A stretch of DNA of 30,452 bases. Origin: Clostridia bacterium. GTDB lineage: Bacteria > Bacillota > DSM-16504 > Desulfitibacterales > Desulfitibacteraceae. The first letter of the stretch is position 1. Every line of letters starts with the position of its first letter. Location of the stretch: NCBI GenBank assembly GCA_018333845.1, contig JAGXSK010000242.1:1-30452 (forward strand). Reading direction: 5' to 3'. Below the pieces are notes generated by a model. The model was not told the origin of the DNA and made no database searches. It was given only the letters and a program-made list of their open reading frames with translations. Position numbers and translations under genes: made by a program. Positions 13,937-22,070 of this stretch are shown here, piece after piece.

Positions 13937-15032
13937 AGAAATAGCAATAATCGGTGGAGGACCAGCCGGTTTGGCGGCATCAATAGAGGCTGCAAAAGCA
14001 GGAGCAAAAGTTCTGGTCATTGATGAGAATAGAAAAATAGGAGGACAGCTTTTTAAACAAATTCATAAATTTTTTGGTTCACATGCTCACAATGCAGGTG
14101 TACGTGGTATCAATATAACATCAAGATTATTAGAAGAAGCCCAAAAACTAGGAGTAGAAATATGGTGTGATAGTGCTGTTATAGGTTTATTTAGTGAAAA
14201 AACCCTGGCTGTAGTTAGAGATATGGGGCAGAAAAAGGTTACATTAACAGTTAAAGCTCAAAAAATGCTAATTGCTACCGGTGCTTCTGAAAATGCTATT
14301 AACTTTCCTGGATGGACCTTACCAGGGGTTATGGGTGCTGGTGCAGCTCAAACTATGATTAACGTGGAAAGAGTACTGCCGGGGAAACGCGTCCTCATGG
14401 TAGGGTCTGGTAATGTAGGGTTAATTGTAACTTATCAATTATTGCAAGCTGGTGCAGAAGTAGTAGGAATTGTAGAAGCAATGAATAGAATAGGAGGATA
14501 TGGAGTTCATGCAGCAAAGGTAAGCCGAGCAGGCGTACCCTTTTATCTGGGTCACACAATCATACGAGCTGATGGAAATCACAACGGCGTAAATCGTGCT
14601 GTGATCTCTGAGATTGATGAGAATTGGAAGCCTAAAGTGAATACCGAAAAAGAATTTCAAGCTGACACCGTATGTATTGCAGCAGGCCTTCGACCTCTTT
14701 CTGAACTGGCTAGAATGTACGACTTAAAACATACGTATATTCCAGAATTAGGAGGATGGGTGCCAATACACAATGAAAATATGGAAGCATCAGTGTCAGG
14801 TGTGTATGTGGCTGGAGATGCTTCCGGTGTAGAAGAAGCAAATACTGCAATGGATGAAGGCAGATTAGCAGGGGTTGATATGGCCCAGTCTCTTGGGTAT
14901 CTAGATAAAGAAACAGGCGAAGCTTTAAAAGCTGAAATTAGAAGCAGACTAGAGACTTTAAGACAGGGTCCTTTTGGTGAAAAAAGACTATTGGCTAAAA
15001 AGAAAATTGTTGAAAAGGGGTATGCAATATGA
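13926..15032 (+). CDS. FAD/NAD(P)-binding subunit of amino-acid dehydrogenase (HcnB/LhpE-like)
   Basis: A 368-residue pyridine-nucleotide-disulfide-type flavoprotein. It has an N-terminal FAD Rossmann motif (IIGGGPAGLAASIEAAKAG), a TGASE stretch, FPGWTLPGVMGAGAAQ, a second Rossmann fold (MVGSGNVGLIVTYQLL) and the closing GVYVAGDASGVEEAN. This matches HcnB/LhpE/OoxA-type alpha subunits. Those are normally longer because they carry a C-terminal BFD-like [2Fe-2S] domain. Here that domain is a separate gene (15543-15818). GTG 13926 is chosen over ATG 13899 because AAGGGGAG lies 6 bases before it. Coupling is tight on both sides: 11-base overlap with the [2Fe-2S] gene and ATGA overlap with the ferredoxin gene. 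Confidence 0.87.
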   Translation: MKDKEIAIIGGGPAGLAASIEAAKAGAKVLVIDENRKIGGQLFKQIHKFFGSHAHNAGVRGINITSRLLEEAQKLGVEIWCDSAVIGLFSEKTLAVVRDMGQKKVTLTVKAQKMLIATGASENAINFPGWTLPGVMGAGAAQTMINVERVLPGKRVLMVGSGNVGLIVTYQLLQAGAEVVGIVEAMNRIGGYGVHAAKVSRAGVPFYLGHTIIRADGNHNGVNRAVISEIDENWKPKVNTEKEFQADTVCIAAGLRPLSELARMYDLKHTYIPELGGWVPIHNENMEASVSGVYVAGDASGVEEANTAMDEGRLAGVDMAQSLGYLDKETGEALKAEIRSRLETLRQGPFGEKRLLAKKKIVEKGYAI

Positions 15033-15538
15033 CAGAAGGCATAGAAAAAAATGGATACCCTTCATTGGAAGAAATAAAAACCACGTGTGGCTTTCCCTCA
15101 GAAGAAAGATTTAAAAAAGGGCCTGTAGCAATTATAGAGTGTGTTCAGGAAATACCCTGCAATCCCTGTGAGATAGCATGTAAGTTTGGTGCAATCCATA
15201 TTGGAGATCCATTTACCAAGATACCGAAATTACGGGAAGATTTATGCAATGGCTGTGGTATTTGTGTTGTTAATTGCCCTGGGCTAGCAATTTTTACACT
15301 TGATATGACATACTCCGAACATGAGGCAGCTATAGGTTTTCCCCATGAGTATCTTCCGCTTCCTGAAAAAAACCAGGAAGTGGGGGCTGTCAACAGAGCC
15401 GGGGTTGAAGTATGTAAAGGGAGAGTTATACGAATCAACAAGTCAGCAAAAAATGACCAAACCCCTGTCATAACAATAGCTATTCCTAAAGAATTTGCCG
15501 ATGATGTGCGCGGGATAAAAAGATTAGGGAGGGGGTAA
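15029..15538 (+). CDS. 4Fe-4S dicluster ferredoxin-type subunit of the dehydrogenase
   Basis: A 169-residue iron-sulfur protein. The first cluster motif is CNPCEIACKFGAIHIG and the second is CNGCGICVVNCPG, the normal C-x2-C-x2-C-x3-C-P. About 30 residues precede the clusters and an 80-residue tail follows (EYLPLPEKNQEVGAVNRAG onward) that is not a cluster domain. Proteobacterial LhpBEF and HcnABC lack such a subunit. It recurs, as I recall, in anaerobe versions of these oxidase clusters, where it would hand electrons to the ferredoxin pool instead of the quinone or oxygen chain; that role is inference. It starts by ATGA overlap with the FAD gene and lies 4 bases before the BFD-like gene. Confidence 0.82.
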   Translation: MTEGIEKNGYPSLEEIKTTCGFPSEERFKKGPVAIIECVQEIPCNPCEIACKFGAIHIGDPFTKIPKLREDLCNGCGICVVNCPGLAIFTLDMTYSEHEAAIGFPHEYLPLPEKNQEVGAVNRAGVEVCKGRVIRINKSAKNDQTPVITIAIPKEFADDVRGIKRLGRG

Positions 15539-15542
15539 AGTT

Positions 15543-15818
15543 TTGAAAGACAAAGATCTTATTGTATGCAGATGTGAGGAAGTTACAAAGGGAGAAATAT
15601 TGGAAGCTATCGAGCAAGGAGCATGTTCAATAACTGGAATAAAAAGAAGAACTCGTGCTGGTATGGGGTTATGCCAGGGGAAAACATGTCAGAAGCTGGT
15701 TGAAAGAATTTTTGCTAAAGAAACGGGATCAAAGCCTGAAGAATTGCTGCCTTGTACAGACAGACCTCCGGTTAGACCTGTATCATTTAGAGTATTAGGG
15801 GGCGGCAATGATGAGTAG
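15543..15818 (+). CDS. BFD-like [2Fe-2S]-binding subunit
   Basis: A 91-residue protein with the bacterioferritin-associated-ferredoxin (Fer2_BFD) pattern: LIVCRCEEVTKGEILEAIEQGA, then MGLCQGKTCQKLVERI. The four cysteines come as C-x-C and C-x4-C. In HcnB/LhpE proteins this domain is fused to the C-terminus of the FAD subunit; here it is free-standing. TTG 15543 follows a GGGAGGGGG site. Its 3' end overlaps the following flavoprotein gene by 11 bases. The tail DRPPVRPVSFRVLGGG is proline-rich, as seen at the end of HcnB-type chains, which supports the split-gene reading. Confidence 0.82.
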   Translation: MKDKDLIVCRCEEVTKGEILEAIEQGACSITGIKRRTRAGMGLCQGKTCQKLVERIFAKETGSKPEELLPCTDRPPVRPVSFRVLGGGNDE

Positions 15819-17001
15819 AAGTACAGATGTAGCCGTAATTGGAGGAGGTGCAATCGGAGCAGCCATTACTTACTATTTAGCTAAAGAAAATATCGATGCT
15901 ATTTTGGTAGAAAAAGGCGATATTGCACATGGCACCACAAGCAAGTGTGACGGTAATGTATTGGTGCATGATAAAATTCCTGGTTTTGATAGTAGATTGG
16001 CCAAGCTTAGTCAGGATTTGTTTCCTGAAATAACCAATGAAATTGACTATGATTTTAATTGGGTACAAAAGGGAAGTTTATTGATAATTGAGAGTGAAGA
16101 AGAGCTGGAGGCTGCAGCAAAGTTTTGCCAATCAATGAAAGAAGAAGGGTTGCCTGTTAGAATCTTAGACCAATATGAGGTTCATCAAGATGAACCCAAA
16201 TTAGCAAAAGATATAATTGGAGGGTTAGAAACCCAATGTGATGGCTCGTTAGATCCTATGGCTTTAGCTTATGGGCTTGTACATGGAGCAAAAAAATTAG
16301 GTGCACAAATTGACACATATAATGCTGTGAAAAATATACAGGTTAATTCATTAAAGAAAGATTTCAAAATAATAAGTGAAAGGGGAGAAATAAACGCAAA
16401 ACGTATTGTAAATGCTGCGGGTGTTTGGACTCCAGAAATTGGTAAAATGGTGGGCCTGGATATTCCAATTTTGCCACGGCAAGGGCAAATCTTGGTTGCT
16501 GAAAGAACGGTTCCTGTGGCAAGGCGCAAGGTGGTGGAATTTGGATACTTGATGGCTAAGTTTGAAGGCGGCAATTACAAAAGAAATGTAACACCAGAGA
16601 TGGAAAAGTATGGGATTGCCTTTGTTTTCGAGCCAACTCATGCAGATAATTTTCTTATCGGCAGCAGCAGGCAATTTGTTGGTATGAATACTTTTTGTGA
16701 CATTGAGGTTTTAAAAGCTCTAGCGCAGAGAGCTAGACGATTTTTTCCAGTAATCGGCGACATTAACATTATAACTAGTTATGCAGGATTAAGGCCTTAT
16801 ACTCCAGATCATCTGCCTATTATATCAGAAACAGAAATTCCAGATTTTTATGTAGCATCTGGCCATGAGGGGGACGGCATTGGACTTTCATTAATTACTG
16901 GAAAGCTTATTACCCAGATGATTTGCAGTAAAACGCTAGACATTGATATTGAACGAATTAGGCTAAACAGATTTAATTCTAAAAATAGAAATGTAAATTA
17001 A
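15808..17001 (+). CDS. DadA/HcnC/LhpB-like FAD-dependent amino-acid dehydrogenase
   Basis: A 397-residue D-amino-acid-oxidase-family flavoprotein. It has an N-terminal dinucleotide motif (VAVIGGGAIGAAITYYLAKEN), then HGTTSKCDGNVLVHDK (a flavin-contact region), VNAAGVWTPEIGKMVG, and the C-terminal GLRPYTPDHLPIISETE and ASGHEGDGIGLS. It is the catalytic subunit that oxidises an amino or imino acid C-N bond. Relatives act on D-hydroxyproline, sarcosine, glycine, proline or opines. The preceding electron-transfer genes complete the complex. The DapA-family gene behind it, as in Pseudomonas lhp clusters, favours (hydroxy)proline. ATG 15808 overlaps the BFD-like gene. Confidence 0.87.
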   Translation: MMSRSTDVAVIGGGAIGAAITYYLAKENIDAILVEKGDIAHGTTSKCDGNVLVHDKIPGFDSRLAKLSQDLFPEITNEIDYDFNWVQKGSLLIIESEEELEAAAKFCQSMKEEGLPVRILDQYEVHQDEPKLAKDIIGGLETQCDGSLDPMALAYGLVHGAKKLGAQIDTYNAVKNIQVNSLKKDFKIISERGEINAKRIVNAAGVWTPEIGKMVGLDIPILPRQGQILVAERTVPVARRKVVEFGYLMAKFEGGNYKRNVTPEMEKYGIAFVFEPTHADNFLIGSSRQFVGMNTFCDIEVLKALAQRARRFFPVIGDINIITSYAGLRPYTPDHLPIISETEIPDFYVASGHEGDGIGLSLITGKLITQMICSKTLDIDIERIRLNRFNSKNRNVN

Positions 17002-17022
17002 AAAGGACGGGGGAAAAAATTT

Positions 17023-17916
17023 ATGAAAGAATTTAGAGGTAGTTTTACGGTGATGGTGACACCTATGAATCAAGATCAAAGTATTGATGAGGGCGGAATA
17101 AGAAAGAACATTGACTGGTACATTGAAGAAGGTACTGCAGGAATTTGTGTGTTAGGAAGTACAGGGGAATTTCTCAGCTTAAATAAGGCAGAAAGACATA
17201 AAGTAGCTGAAATTGCTGTGGAGCATATTAACGGCAGAGTACCTTGTTTAATCGGAACCGCTGAAGAAACTACCGCAGAAACCATAGAATATACAAAGCA
17301 TGCAAAAAAAATTGGTGCAGATGGTGCTTTGATTATTAATTCCTATTACTGCAAGCCAGCTGAAAACGAAATATATGAGCATTTCAAGGCTATATCTGAA
17401 GCTGTAAATATTCCCATCATGTTGTATAATAATCCTTGGACAAGTGGGGTAGATATTAAACCTGAACTTGTTGCAAAAATATGTCACTTAAAAAATATTT
17501 GTTATGTTAAGGAATCTTCAATGGAAATCAGAAGAATCAGGGATATTGCTCCATTGATTGAAGGTGAAGCTCAACTTTTTTGCGGCTGTGATGACTTGGC
17601 ATTTGAATCCTTTGTACTAGGAGCCGTGGGCTGGATATCGGTATGCTCAAATATAATCCCTGGCATGTCTCAGCAGCTTTTTGAGCTAGTTCAAAAAAAT
17701 GAAATTGAAAAGGCTAAAGAATTGTATATTAAAATGCTTCCTTTATTACATTTGATTGAAAACTCAGGGAAACTAGTGCAGGTTGTTAAAGGGGCAATGA
17801 ATAAAATGGGGCGAGCTGCAGGACCTTGCCGGTTACCAAGGCTGCCCCTTACACCTGATGAAAATGCAGCACTTGAGAAAGTATTGGCAGATATGGGATT
17901 GATTTACATAAGGTAA
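17023..17916 (+). CDS. DapA-family lyase, candidate pyrroline-4-hydroxy-2-carboxylate deaminase (LhpC-like)
   Basis: A 297-residue dihydrodipicolinate-synthase-family TIM barrel. It has the family GSTGEF motif (VLGSTGEFLSL), the proton-relay tyrosine in IMLYNNPW and the Schiff-base lysine in CYVKESS. The family includes DapA, N-acetylneuraminate lyase, 2-keto-3-deoxy-sugar aldolases, and LhpC, which deaminates 1-pyrroline-4-hydroxy-2-carboxylate to 2-oxoglutarate semialdehyde. True DapA seems unlikely: the gene is nested between a hydroxyproline-dehydrogenase-like complex and an AOR. LhpC is my preferred reading, with a hydroxy-oxoglutarate aldolase as the alternative. A GGGGG site precedes ATG 17023. 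Confidence 0.8.
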   Translation: MKEFRGSFTVMVTPMNQDQSIDEGGIRKNIDWYIEEGTAGICVLGSTGEFLSLNKAERHKVAEIAVEHINGRVPCLIGTAEETTAETIEYTKHAKKIGADGALIINSYYCKPAENEIYEHFKAISEAVNIPIMLYNNPWTSGVDIKPELVAKICHLKNICYVKESSMEIRRIRDIAPLIEGEAQLFCGCDDLAFESFVLGAVGWISVCSNIIPGMSQQLFELVQKNEIEKAKELYIKMLPLLHLIENSGKLVQVVKGAMNKMGRAAGPCRLPRLPLTPDENAALEKVLADMGLIYIR

Positions 17917-17962
17917 AAAATAAGGCAAATATGTTTAAATATAAATTTAAGGGGGGAATGAG

Positions 17963-19864
17963 ATGTCTTTTTTTCCTGATGCAAGAATATTGGATATTGA
18001 TTTAACAAAGGAACAAGTAACAGTTAAAAGTCTGCCTGGAGAAATCTATCGTTTATATCCTGGAGGTTCGGCACTTGGGTTATATCTAATTCTTAATGAA
18101 ATGGAAGCTGGAGTGGATCCCCTTTCATCTGAGAATATGTTGGTTTTCTCGGTAGCACCTCTTACAGGGCTTCCTATTAGTGGTACTAGCAGGGTGGTAG
18201 TTACGACGAAAAGTCCTTTGACAGGAACTATTGGTGACAGCCAGGCGGGAGGGTTTTTTCCAGCAGATCTTAAAGGTAACGGATATGATGCAGTAGTCTT
18301 TAAGGGTAAAGCGCAAAAGCCGGTTTACTTGTATATTGATGGAGACAAAGCTGAGCTCAAGTCTGCGGAACATATCTGGGGCAAGGTAACAGGAGATGCT
18401 GAAAAAATAATAAGAGACGAAATAGGAACAGACCGTTTGGAAATTGCCCAAATAGGACCAGGCGGAGAAAATTTAGTTAAATATGCATGTATTATTAATA
18501 TGTGTAATCGAGCTAATGGACGCAATGGCACAGGGGCAGTGATGGGTTCAAAAAACCTAAAGGCTCTTGTAGTAAAAAAAGCAAAACACTTATCTGCTTA
18601 TAATAAAGAAAAATTTTCCGAATTAACTACAAATATAAAAGAAAGAATGGCACAAAGCCCAGCAGCAGAAGGAATGAGAGAACATGGAACAGATGGAGAT
18701 TTGTTAGGCTTTCATGAGGCAGGATTTTTGCCCACCAAAAACTGGACTACTGGATTTTTTCCAGAAGGAGCAAAGAATATAACAGGCGCTACTATGACGG
18801 AAACTATATTAGTTGATAGAGATACTTGTTATGCATGTGCTATTAACTGTAAGAGAGTTGTCGAGATACCAGAAAAAGTTGATCCGCTTTACGGTGGACC
18901 AGAATATGAAACCTGTGCTGCAATAGGTTCCTATTGCGGTGTTACAAGCTTAGAAACTATAGCAATAGCAAATCAGCTATGTAACATGTATGGTTTAGAT
19001 ACAATTTCCTGCGGTGGAACAATAGCATTTGCCATGGAATGCTATGAGAAGGGCATTATTACCCAAGAAGATACTGGCGGCTTAGAGTTAAATTTTGGAA
19101 ATAGCGAGGTAATCCCTATACTTATAAGCCAAATTGCTAACCGCCAGGGTTTTGGAGACCTTTTAGCAGAAGGCAGCGCTAGAGTTGCGCAAAAGCTGGG
19201 GGGTGAAGCACTCGAACTATGTATAGCTGTTAAGGGACAGGAGCTTCCAGCTCACATGCCGCAGTTAAAACCTGCGGTAGGTGTGATATATGCTGTTAAC
19301 CCATTTGGAGCTGATCATCAGTCAAGTGAACACGACACTTTCCTTGTAATGCCTGCAGATAGTCAAGAGAGAAGATGGCTGGCCCAAATCGGTACATGGA
19401 AGGGATATGACGATCCATTTCAGATTGACGATGATAAAGTTCGTTTTGCTTTTGACAGTCAATGCTTCTTTTCTATATTAGACACTCTATGTCTTTGTCA
19501 GTTTGTTTGGGGTCCATGTTGGGAACTTTATGGACCATCAGATTTAGTTGACTTATGTAAGAACGGCATTGGCTGGGAGACCTCGTTGTTTGAGTTAATG
19601 AGGGCGGGAGAACGACGCATAAATATGATGCGCTACTTTAATTCCAGGGAAGGCTTTACTAAAGCAGATGATAAACTGCCGGAAAGGATTTTTAGACCTT
19701 TACCTGATGGACCTTCTAAAGGCGTATATCTTGATAAGGAAAAGTTTACAAAAGCACTAGATACTTATTATGAATTTGCAGGCTGGGACGTGGAAACTGG
19801 AAATCCAACACCTGCAACACTTCGAAAACTTGGATTAGGCTGGCTAATTGATAAAGATAAATAG
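17963..19864 (+). CDS. aor: Aldehyde:ferredoxin oxidoreductase (tungsten-type AOR)
   Basis: A 633-residue AOR-family protein. Domain 1 carries YPGGSALGLYLI and GTSRVVVTTKSPLTGTIGDSQAGG, and later IGPGGENLVKYACI and NRANGRNGTGAVMGSKNLKA, which bind the bis-pterin cofactor. The [4Fe-4S] ligands are CYACAINC (C-x2-C-x3-C) plus a distant Cys in LDTLCLCQF. GGPEYETCAAIGSYCGV and YGLDTISCGG match the conserved active-site region. AORs oxidise aldehydes to acids and reduce ferredoxin, or run in reverse. In this operon the likely aldehyde is 2-oxoglutarate semialdehyde from the preceding lyase, which would replace the usual NAD(P)-dependent dehydrogenase; this is inference. GGGGGGAATGAG precedes ATG 17963. 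Confidence 0.9.
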   Translation: MSFFPDARILDIDLTKEQVTVKSLPGEIYRLYPGGSALGLYLILNEMEAGVDPLSSENMLVFSVAPLTGLPISGTSRVVVTTKSPLTGTIGDSQAGGFFPADLKGNGYDAVVFKGKAQKPVYLYIDGDKAELKSAEHIWGKVTGDAEKIIRDEIGTDRLEIAQIGPGGENLVKYACIINMCNRANGRNGTGAVMGSKNLKALVVKKAKHLSAYNKEKFSELTTNIKERMAQSPAAEGMREHGTDGDLLGFHEAGFLPTKNWTTGFFPEGAKNITGATMTETILVDRDTCYACAINCKRVVEIPEKVDPLYGGPEYETCAAIGSYCGVTSLETIAIANQLCNMYGLDTISCGGTIAFAMECYEKGIITQEDTGGLELNFGNSEVIPILISQIANRQGFGDLLAEGSARVAQKLGGEALELCIAVKGQELPAHMPQLKPAVGVIYAVNPFGADHQSSEHDTFLVMPADSQERRWLAQIGTWKGYDDPFQIDDDKVRFAFDSQCFFSILDTLCLCQFVWGPCWELYGPSDLVDLCKNGIGWETSLFELMRAGERRINMMRYFNSREGFTKADDKLPERIFRPLPDGPSKGVYLDKEKFTKALDTYYEFAGWDVETGNPTPATLRKLGLGWLIDKDK

Positions 19865-19896
19865 TCTTCGATTTGGGAAAGTCGAGGTGGTTTTTA

Positions 19897-20094
19897 ATGA
19901 TAATATTTGTAAATAACCACAAGATTGATGTGCCTGAAAATTTCTTGATTATAAATTTGCTAGATAAGTTAAATTATTCAAAACATGTTGCAGTTTGGGT
20001 AAATGATGTTCAATTACTTCAACAGGAATATTCAAAATATGTGTTAAAAAATAACGATAATGTGCGAATAATTAAACCTTTTGGTGGCGGATAA
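19897..20094 (+). CDS. MoaD/ThiS-like small sulfur carrier linked to AOR
   Basis: A 65-residue ubiquitin-fold protein. It has a beta-grasp pattern (IIFVNNHKIDVPENFLI), a central helix and the C-terminal IIKPFGGG ending in the Gly-Gly that is adenylated and thiocarboxylated. ATG 19897 is used because GAGGTGG (19884-19890) lies 6 bases upstream; the frame is open back to 19873 without a Shine-Dalgarno. Many AOR genes have such a partner, thought to supply sulfur for the pterin dithiolene of the tungsten cofactor. The sequence suits ThiS as much as MoaD, but the AOR gene next door settles the more likely role. Confidence 0.8.
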   Translation: MIIFVNNHKIDVPENFLIINLLDKLNYSKHVAVWVNDVQLLQQEYSKYVLKNNDNVRIIKPFGGG

Positions 20095-20121
20095 GAAAAG
20101 AAGCTGTAAAAGGGATGTATC

Positions 20122-20201
20122 GACCATTCTGAGTTGTTCTTTCCTCCTGTATGTTGTTGTTTCGCAATCCTATCATACAGGATTGGGCTCTCAGGGTGGT
20201 C
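20122..20201. repeat. Nested inverted-repeat block after the AOR operon
   Basis: Outer arms GACCATTCTGAG (20122-20133) and CTCAGGGTGGTC (20190-20201) pair in 10 of 12 positions, plus a wobble. Inside, CCTGTATG (20146-20153) and CATACAGG (20174-20181) pair perfectly. AACTTTTAT follows on the plus strand, so it may serve as terminator for the AOR operon. It may instead be the end of a lost insertion element. The following 140 bases (20202-20340) show nothing I can name. Confidence 0.45.
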
Positions 20202-20335
20202 AACTTTTATATTGTTTCTAAAAAACATGAAAGGGTAACAGTTTTTCGAATCCTTTGTACTAGACGGGATTGGAGTAACTTATTGTAAACTTTACCTTGG
20301 TTGTATTGTCTATAACCTTAATCCAATAAATCTTC

Positions 20336-20434
20336 CATATCCGTGAGAGCATGCTACGCCTTGGGGAAAACCTGGCTGCTGCAGAAGAAAGCCGGTTCAT
20401 TGGCAAAAGTGATTATTATATTGACGAAGTATGA
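20336..20434 (+). pseudogene. Phd/YefM-type antitoxin remnant, C-terminal part
   Basis: After an in-frame TAA the frame reads FHIRESMLRLGENLAAAEES, then RFIGKSDYYIDEV and TGA 20432-20434. This looks like the C-terminal helix of Phd/YefM antitoxins (R-E-x-x-L, then A-E-E-x-R, then Y-x-I-D-E-V). RESMLRLGENL lines up with RESMLKLKEKL, where the minus-strand remnant at 291-471 loses homology. There is no start and no N-terminal domain. The homology is a judgement from about 30 residues. Confidence 0.45.
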
Positions 20435-20446
20435 TGAAACTAAATA

Positions 20447-22054
20447 TCAGTCCTTTTTATGGGCTAAAGCCATAAATTCTTCTGCTTTACCGGTATCTTT
20501 AGTTAGATAAGTAACTGCTACCAACGCAATTACAGCAGCAGGAACACTGTAAAGAGCAGGGTTTACCAGTACGGGAATACCAACTATTGACTCTGCGCCA
20601 AAGAATCTGGCAAAGGTAAATAGTAATGAGCTTACCAAGCCGACTGTCATTCCAGCAATAATACCTTCCTTGGTTAGTCTGCGCCACCACAGGGTAAAGA
20701 GTAAAGCCGGGGCAAAAGTGCTGGCCGCTATACCAAAACACATACCCACCAGTATACCAACGTTGACATCTTTTAGCCAAACAGCCATCACAATAGCCAA
20801 TACTGCCAGTAGACCGGCACCTACTTTAGCAAAAACCAACTGCTCTTGATCGTTGCTATCCGATTTGATAATACCGGCATAAAGGTCATGAGCCAAACTA
20901 GTTGTAGCTGAAATCAATAATCCGGCCGATGTACTCAGGACAGCCGCCAACGCACCGGCAGCAACAATGCCTAAGAAAATCTCACCGCCCAACAATTCAC
21001 CTAACATCGGAACAGCCATGTTGGTAGCCATACCGTACTGTCCGGCATCTAAAAGCTGTATAATAGTAGGATACAGCAAATGCATTGCCGCTAAACCAAC
21101 CAGTAATACCATGGCATAAAAAGTTGCCAAGCCCCAAATAGTAAATTCAGTACTCTTTTGGGCTGCCTGCGCATCCCGCACGGTATAAAAACGAATTAGT
21201 ATGTGCGGCAGCCCCAGCACTCCTAAAAACAAGCCTAATACTAAACTTATCTGGTTCATCATATCTTGCAAGCCAACTCCAGGAGTTAAAGCACTAGGCG
21301 CATCGGGCATTGCTTCCCGGGTAGCTGTAATCACAGCTGCAGCATCTTCTGCTCCAATTTTGTCTATAACAGCGCTAGCTTCTGAAACAGCCACACCAGG
21401 CGGCACCATTTCATGAGCAGTATCAATGATATTCAACGGGTTACCGCCAAAATAAGCAATGCTGGCCCCTATCAACAATGCTGCCATGGCCCCCCATAAC
21501 AGCATTCCTTGAATAGCTTGGTTATAAGTAGTGCCGCGCATACCACCTAAAATTACAAATAAAGCCATCAACACACCAGTTGCTATTACCGTAGGTAAAA
21601 AGGCCCACCCTAATAATAATTTAAATAAGTGCCCGGCACCAACTATTTGAGGTACTAAATAAAGAGTACAAAGAATGATGGTACTAATCATAGCCAGTAT
21701 TTTAATTTCCCGACTTTCAAAGCGAGCTATCAGTGCATCTGCAATGGTAAACTTACCCGCGCTTTTAAGCGGACCGGCTGCTACCAGCAAAACAGCAATC
21801 CACGCTCCGAAAAAACCTAGCGCTATCCACCAGCCATCAATGCCACCTAGGGCTATCGCCCCGGCTATTCCCAAAAAACTAGCTGCGCTGCAGTAATCTC
21901 CCAGCATAGCCAAACCATTGACTTTCCACGGTATTTGCCCACCGGCCACATAAAAAGATGCTGTAGTACGGGTATGTCGCCGACTAGAATAACTTATATA
22001 AATTGTTAGTATTATACTTAATGCTACTATTGATAATGCTATGGGGTTTTCCAT
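20447..22054 (-). CDS. Sodium:solute symporter, ActP-like monocarboxylate transporter
   Basis: A 535-residue SSS-family carrier with about 13 hydrophobic segments. The N-terminal RHTRTTASFYVAGGQIPWKVNGLAMLGDYCSAASFLGIAG is characteristic of ActP/MctC acetate-pyruvate symporters. Also seen are QIVGAGHLFKLLLGW and GGMRGTTYNQAIQG. A loop of roughly 60 residues (HEMVPPGVAVSEASAVIDKI onward) is inserted as in other VC_2705-type members. AAGGAGTTG precedes ATG 22054. It lies 16 bases after the USP-DUF485 gene, so one transcript is likely. This mirrors the E. coli yjcH-actP order. The substrate is probably a short carboxylate; acetate is a guess. It is convergent with the AOR operon. Confidence 0.88.
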   Translation of the reverse strand: MENPIALSIVALSIILTIYISYSSRRHTRTTASFYVAGGQIPWKVNGLAMLGDYCSAASFLGIAGAIALGGIDGWWIALGFFGAWIAVLLVAAGPLKSAGKFTIADALIARFESREIKILAMISTIILCTLYLVPQIVGAGHLFKLLLGWAFLPTVIATGVLMALFVILGGMRGTTYNQAIQGMLLWGAMAALLIGASIAYFGGNPLNIIDTAHEMVPPGVAVSEASAVIDKIGAEDAAAVITATREAMPDAPSALTPGVGLQDMMNQISLVLGLFLGVLGLPHILIRFYTVRDAQAAQKSTEFTIWGLATFYAMVLLVGLAAMHLLYPTIIQLLDAGQYGMATNMAVPMLGELLGGEIFLGIVAAGALAAVLSTSAGLLISATTSLAHDLYAGIIKSDSNDQEQLVFAKVGAGLLAVLAIVMAVWLKDVNVGILVGMCFGIAASTFAPALLFTLWWRRLTKEGIIAGMTVGLVSSLLFTFARFFGAESIVGIPVLVNPALYSVPAAVIALVAVTYLTKDTGKAEEFMALAHKKD

Positions 22055-22070
22055 TTATTTTTCAACTCCT

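Noticed and set aside
13789..14020. Minus-strand ORFs inside the dehydrogenase genes
   Set aside because: They are shadows of the strongly supported plus-strand ferredoxin and FAD subunit genes.
17023..17916. Lysine-biosynthetic DapA
   Set aside because: The catalytic residues are shared by the whole family, but the gene is embedded in a catabolic operon with no lysine genes around it.
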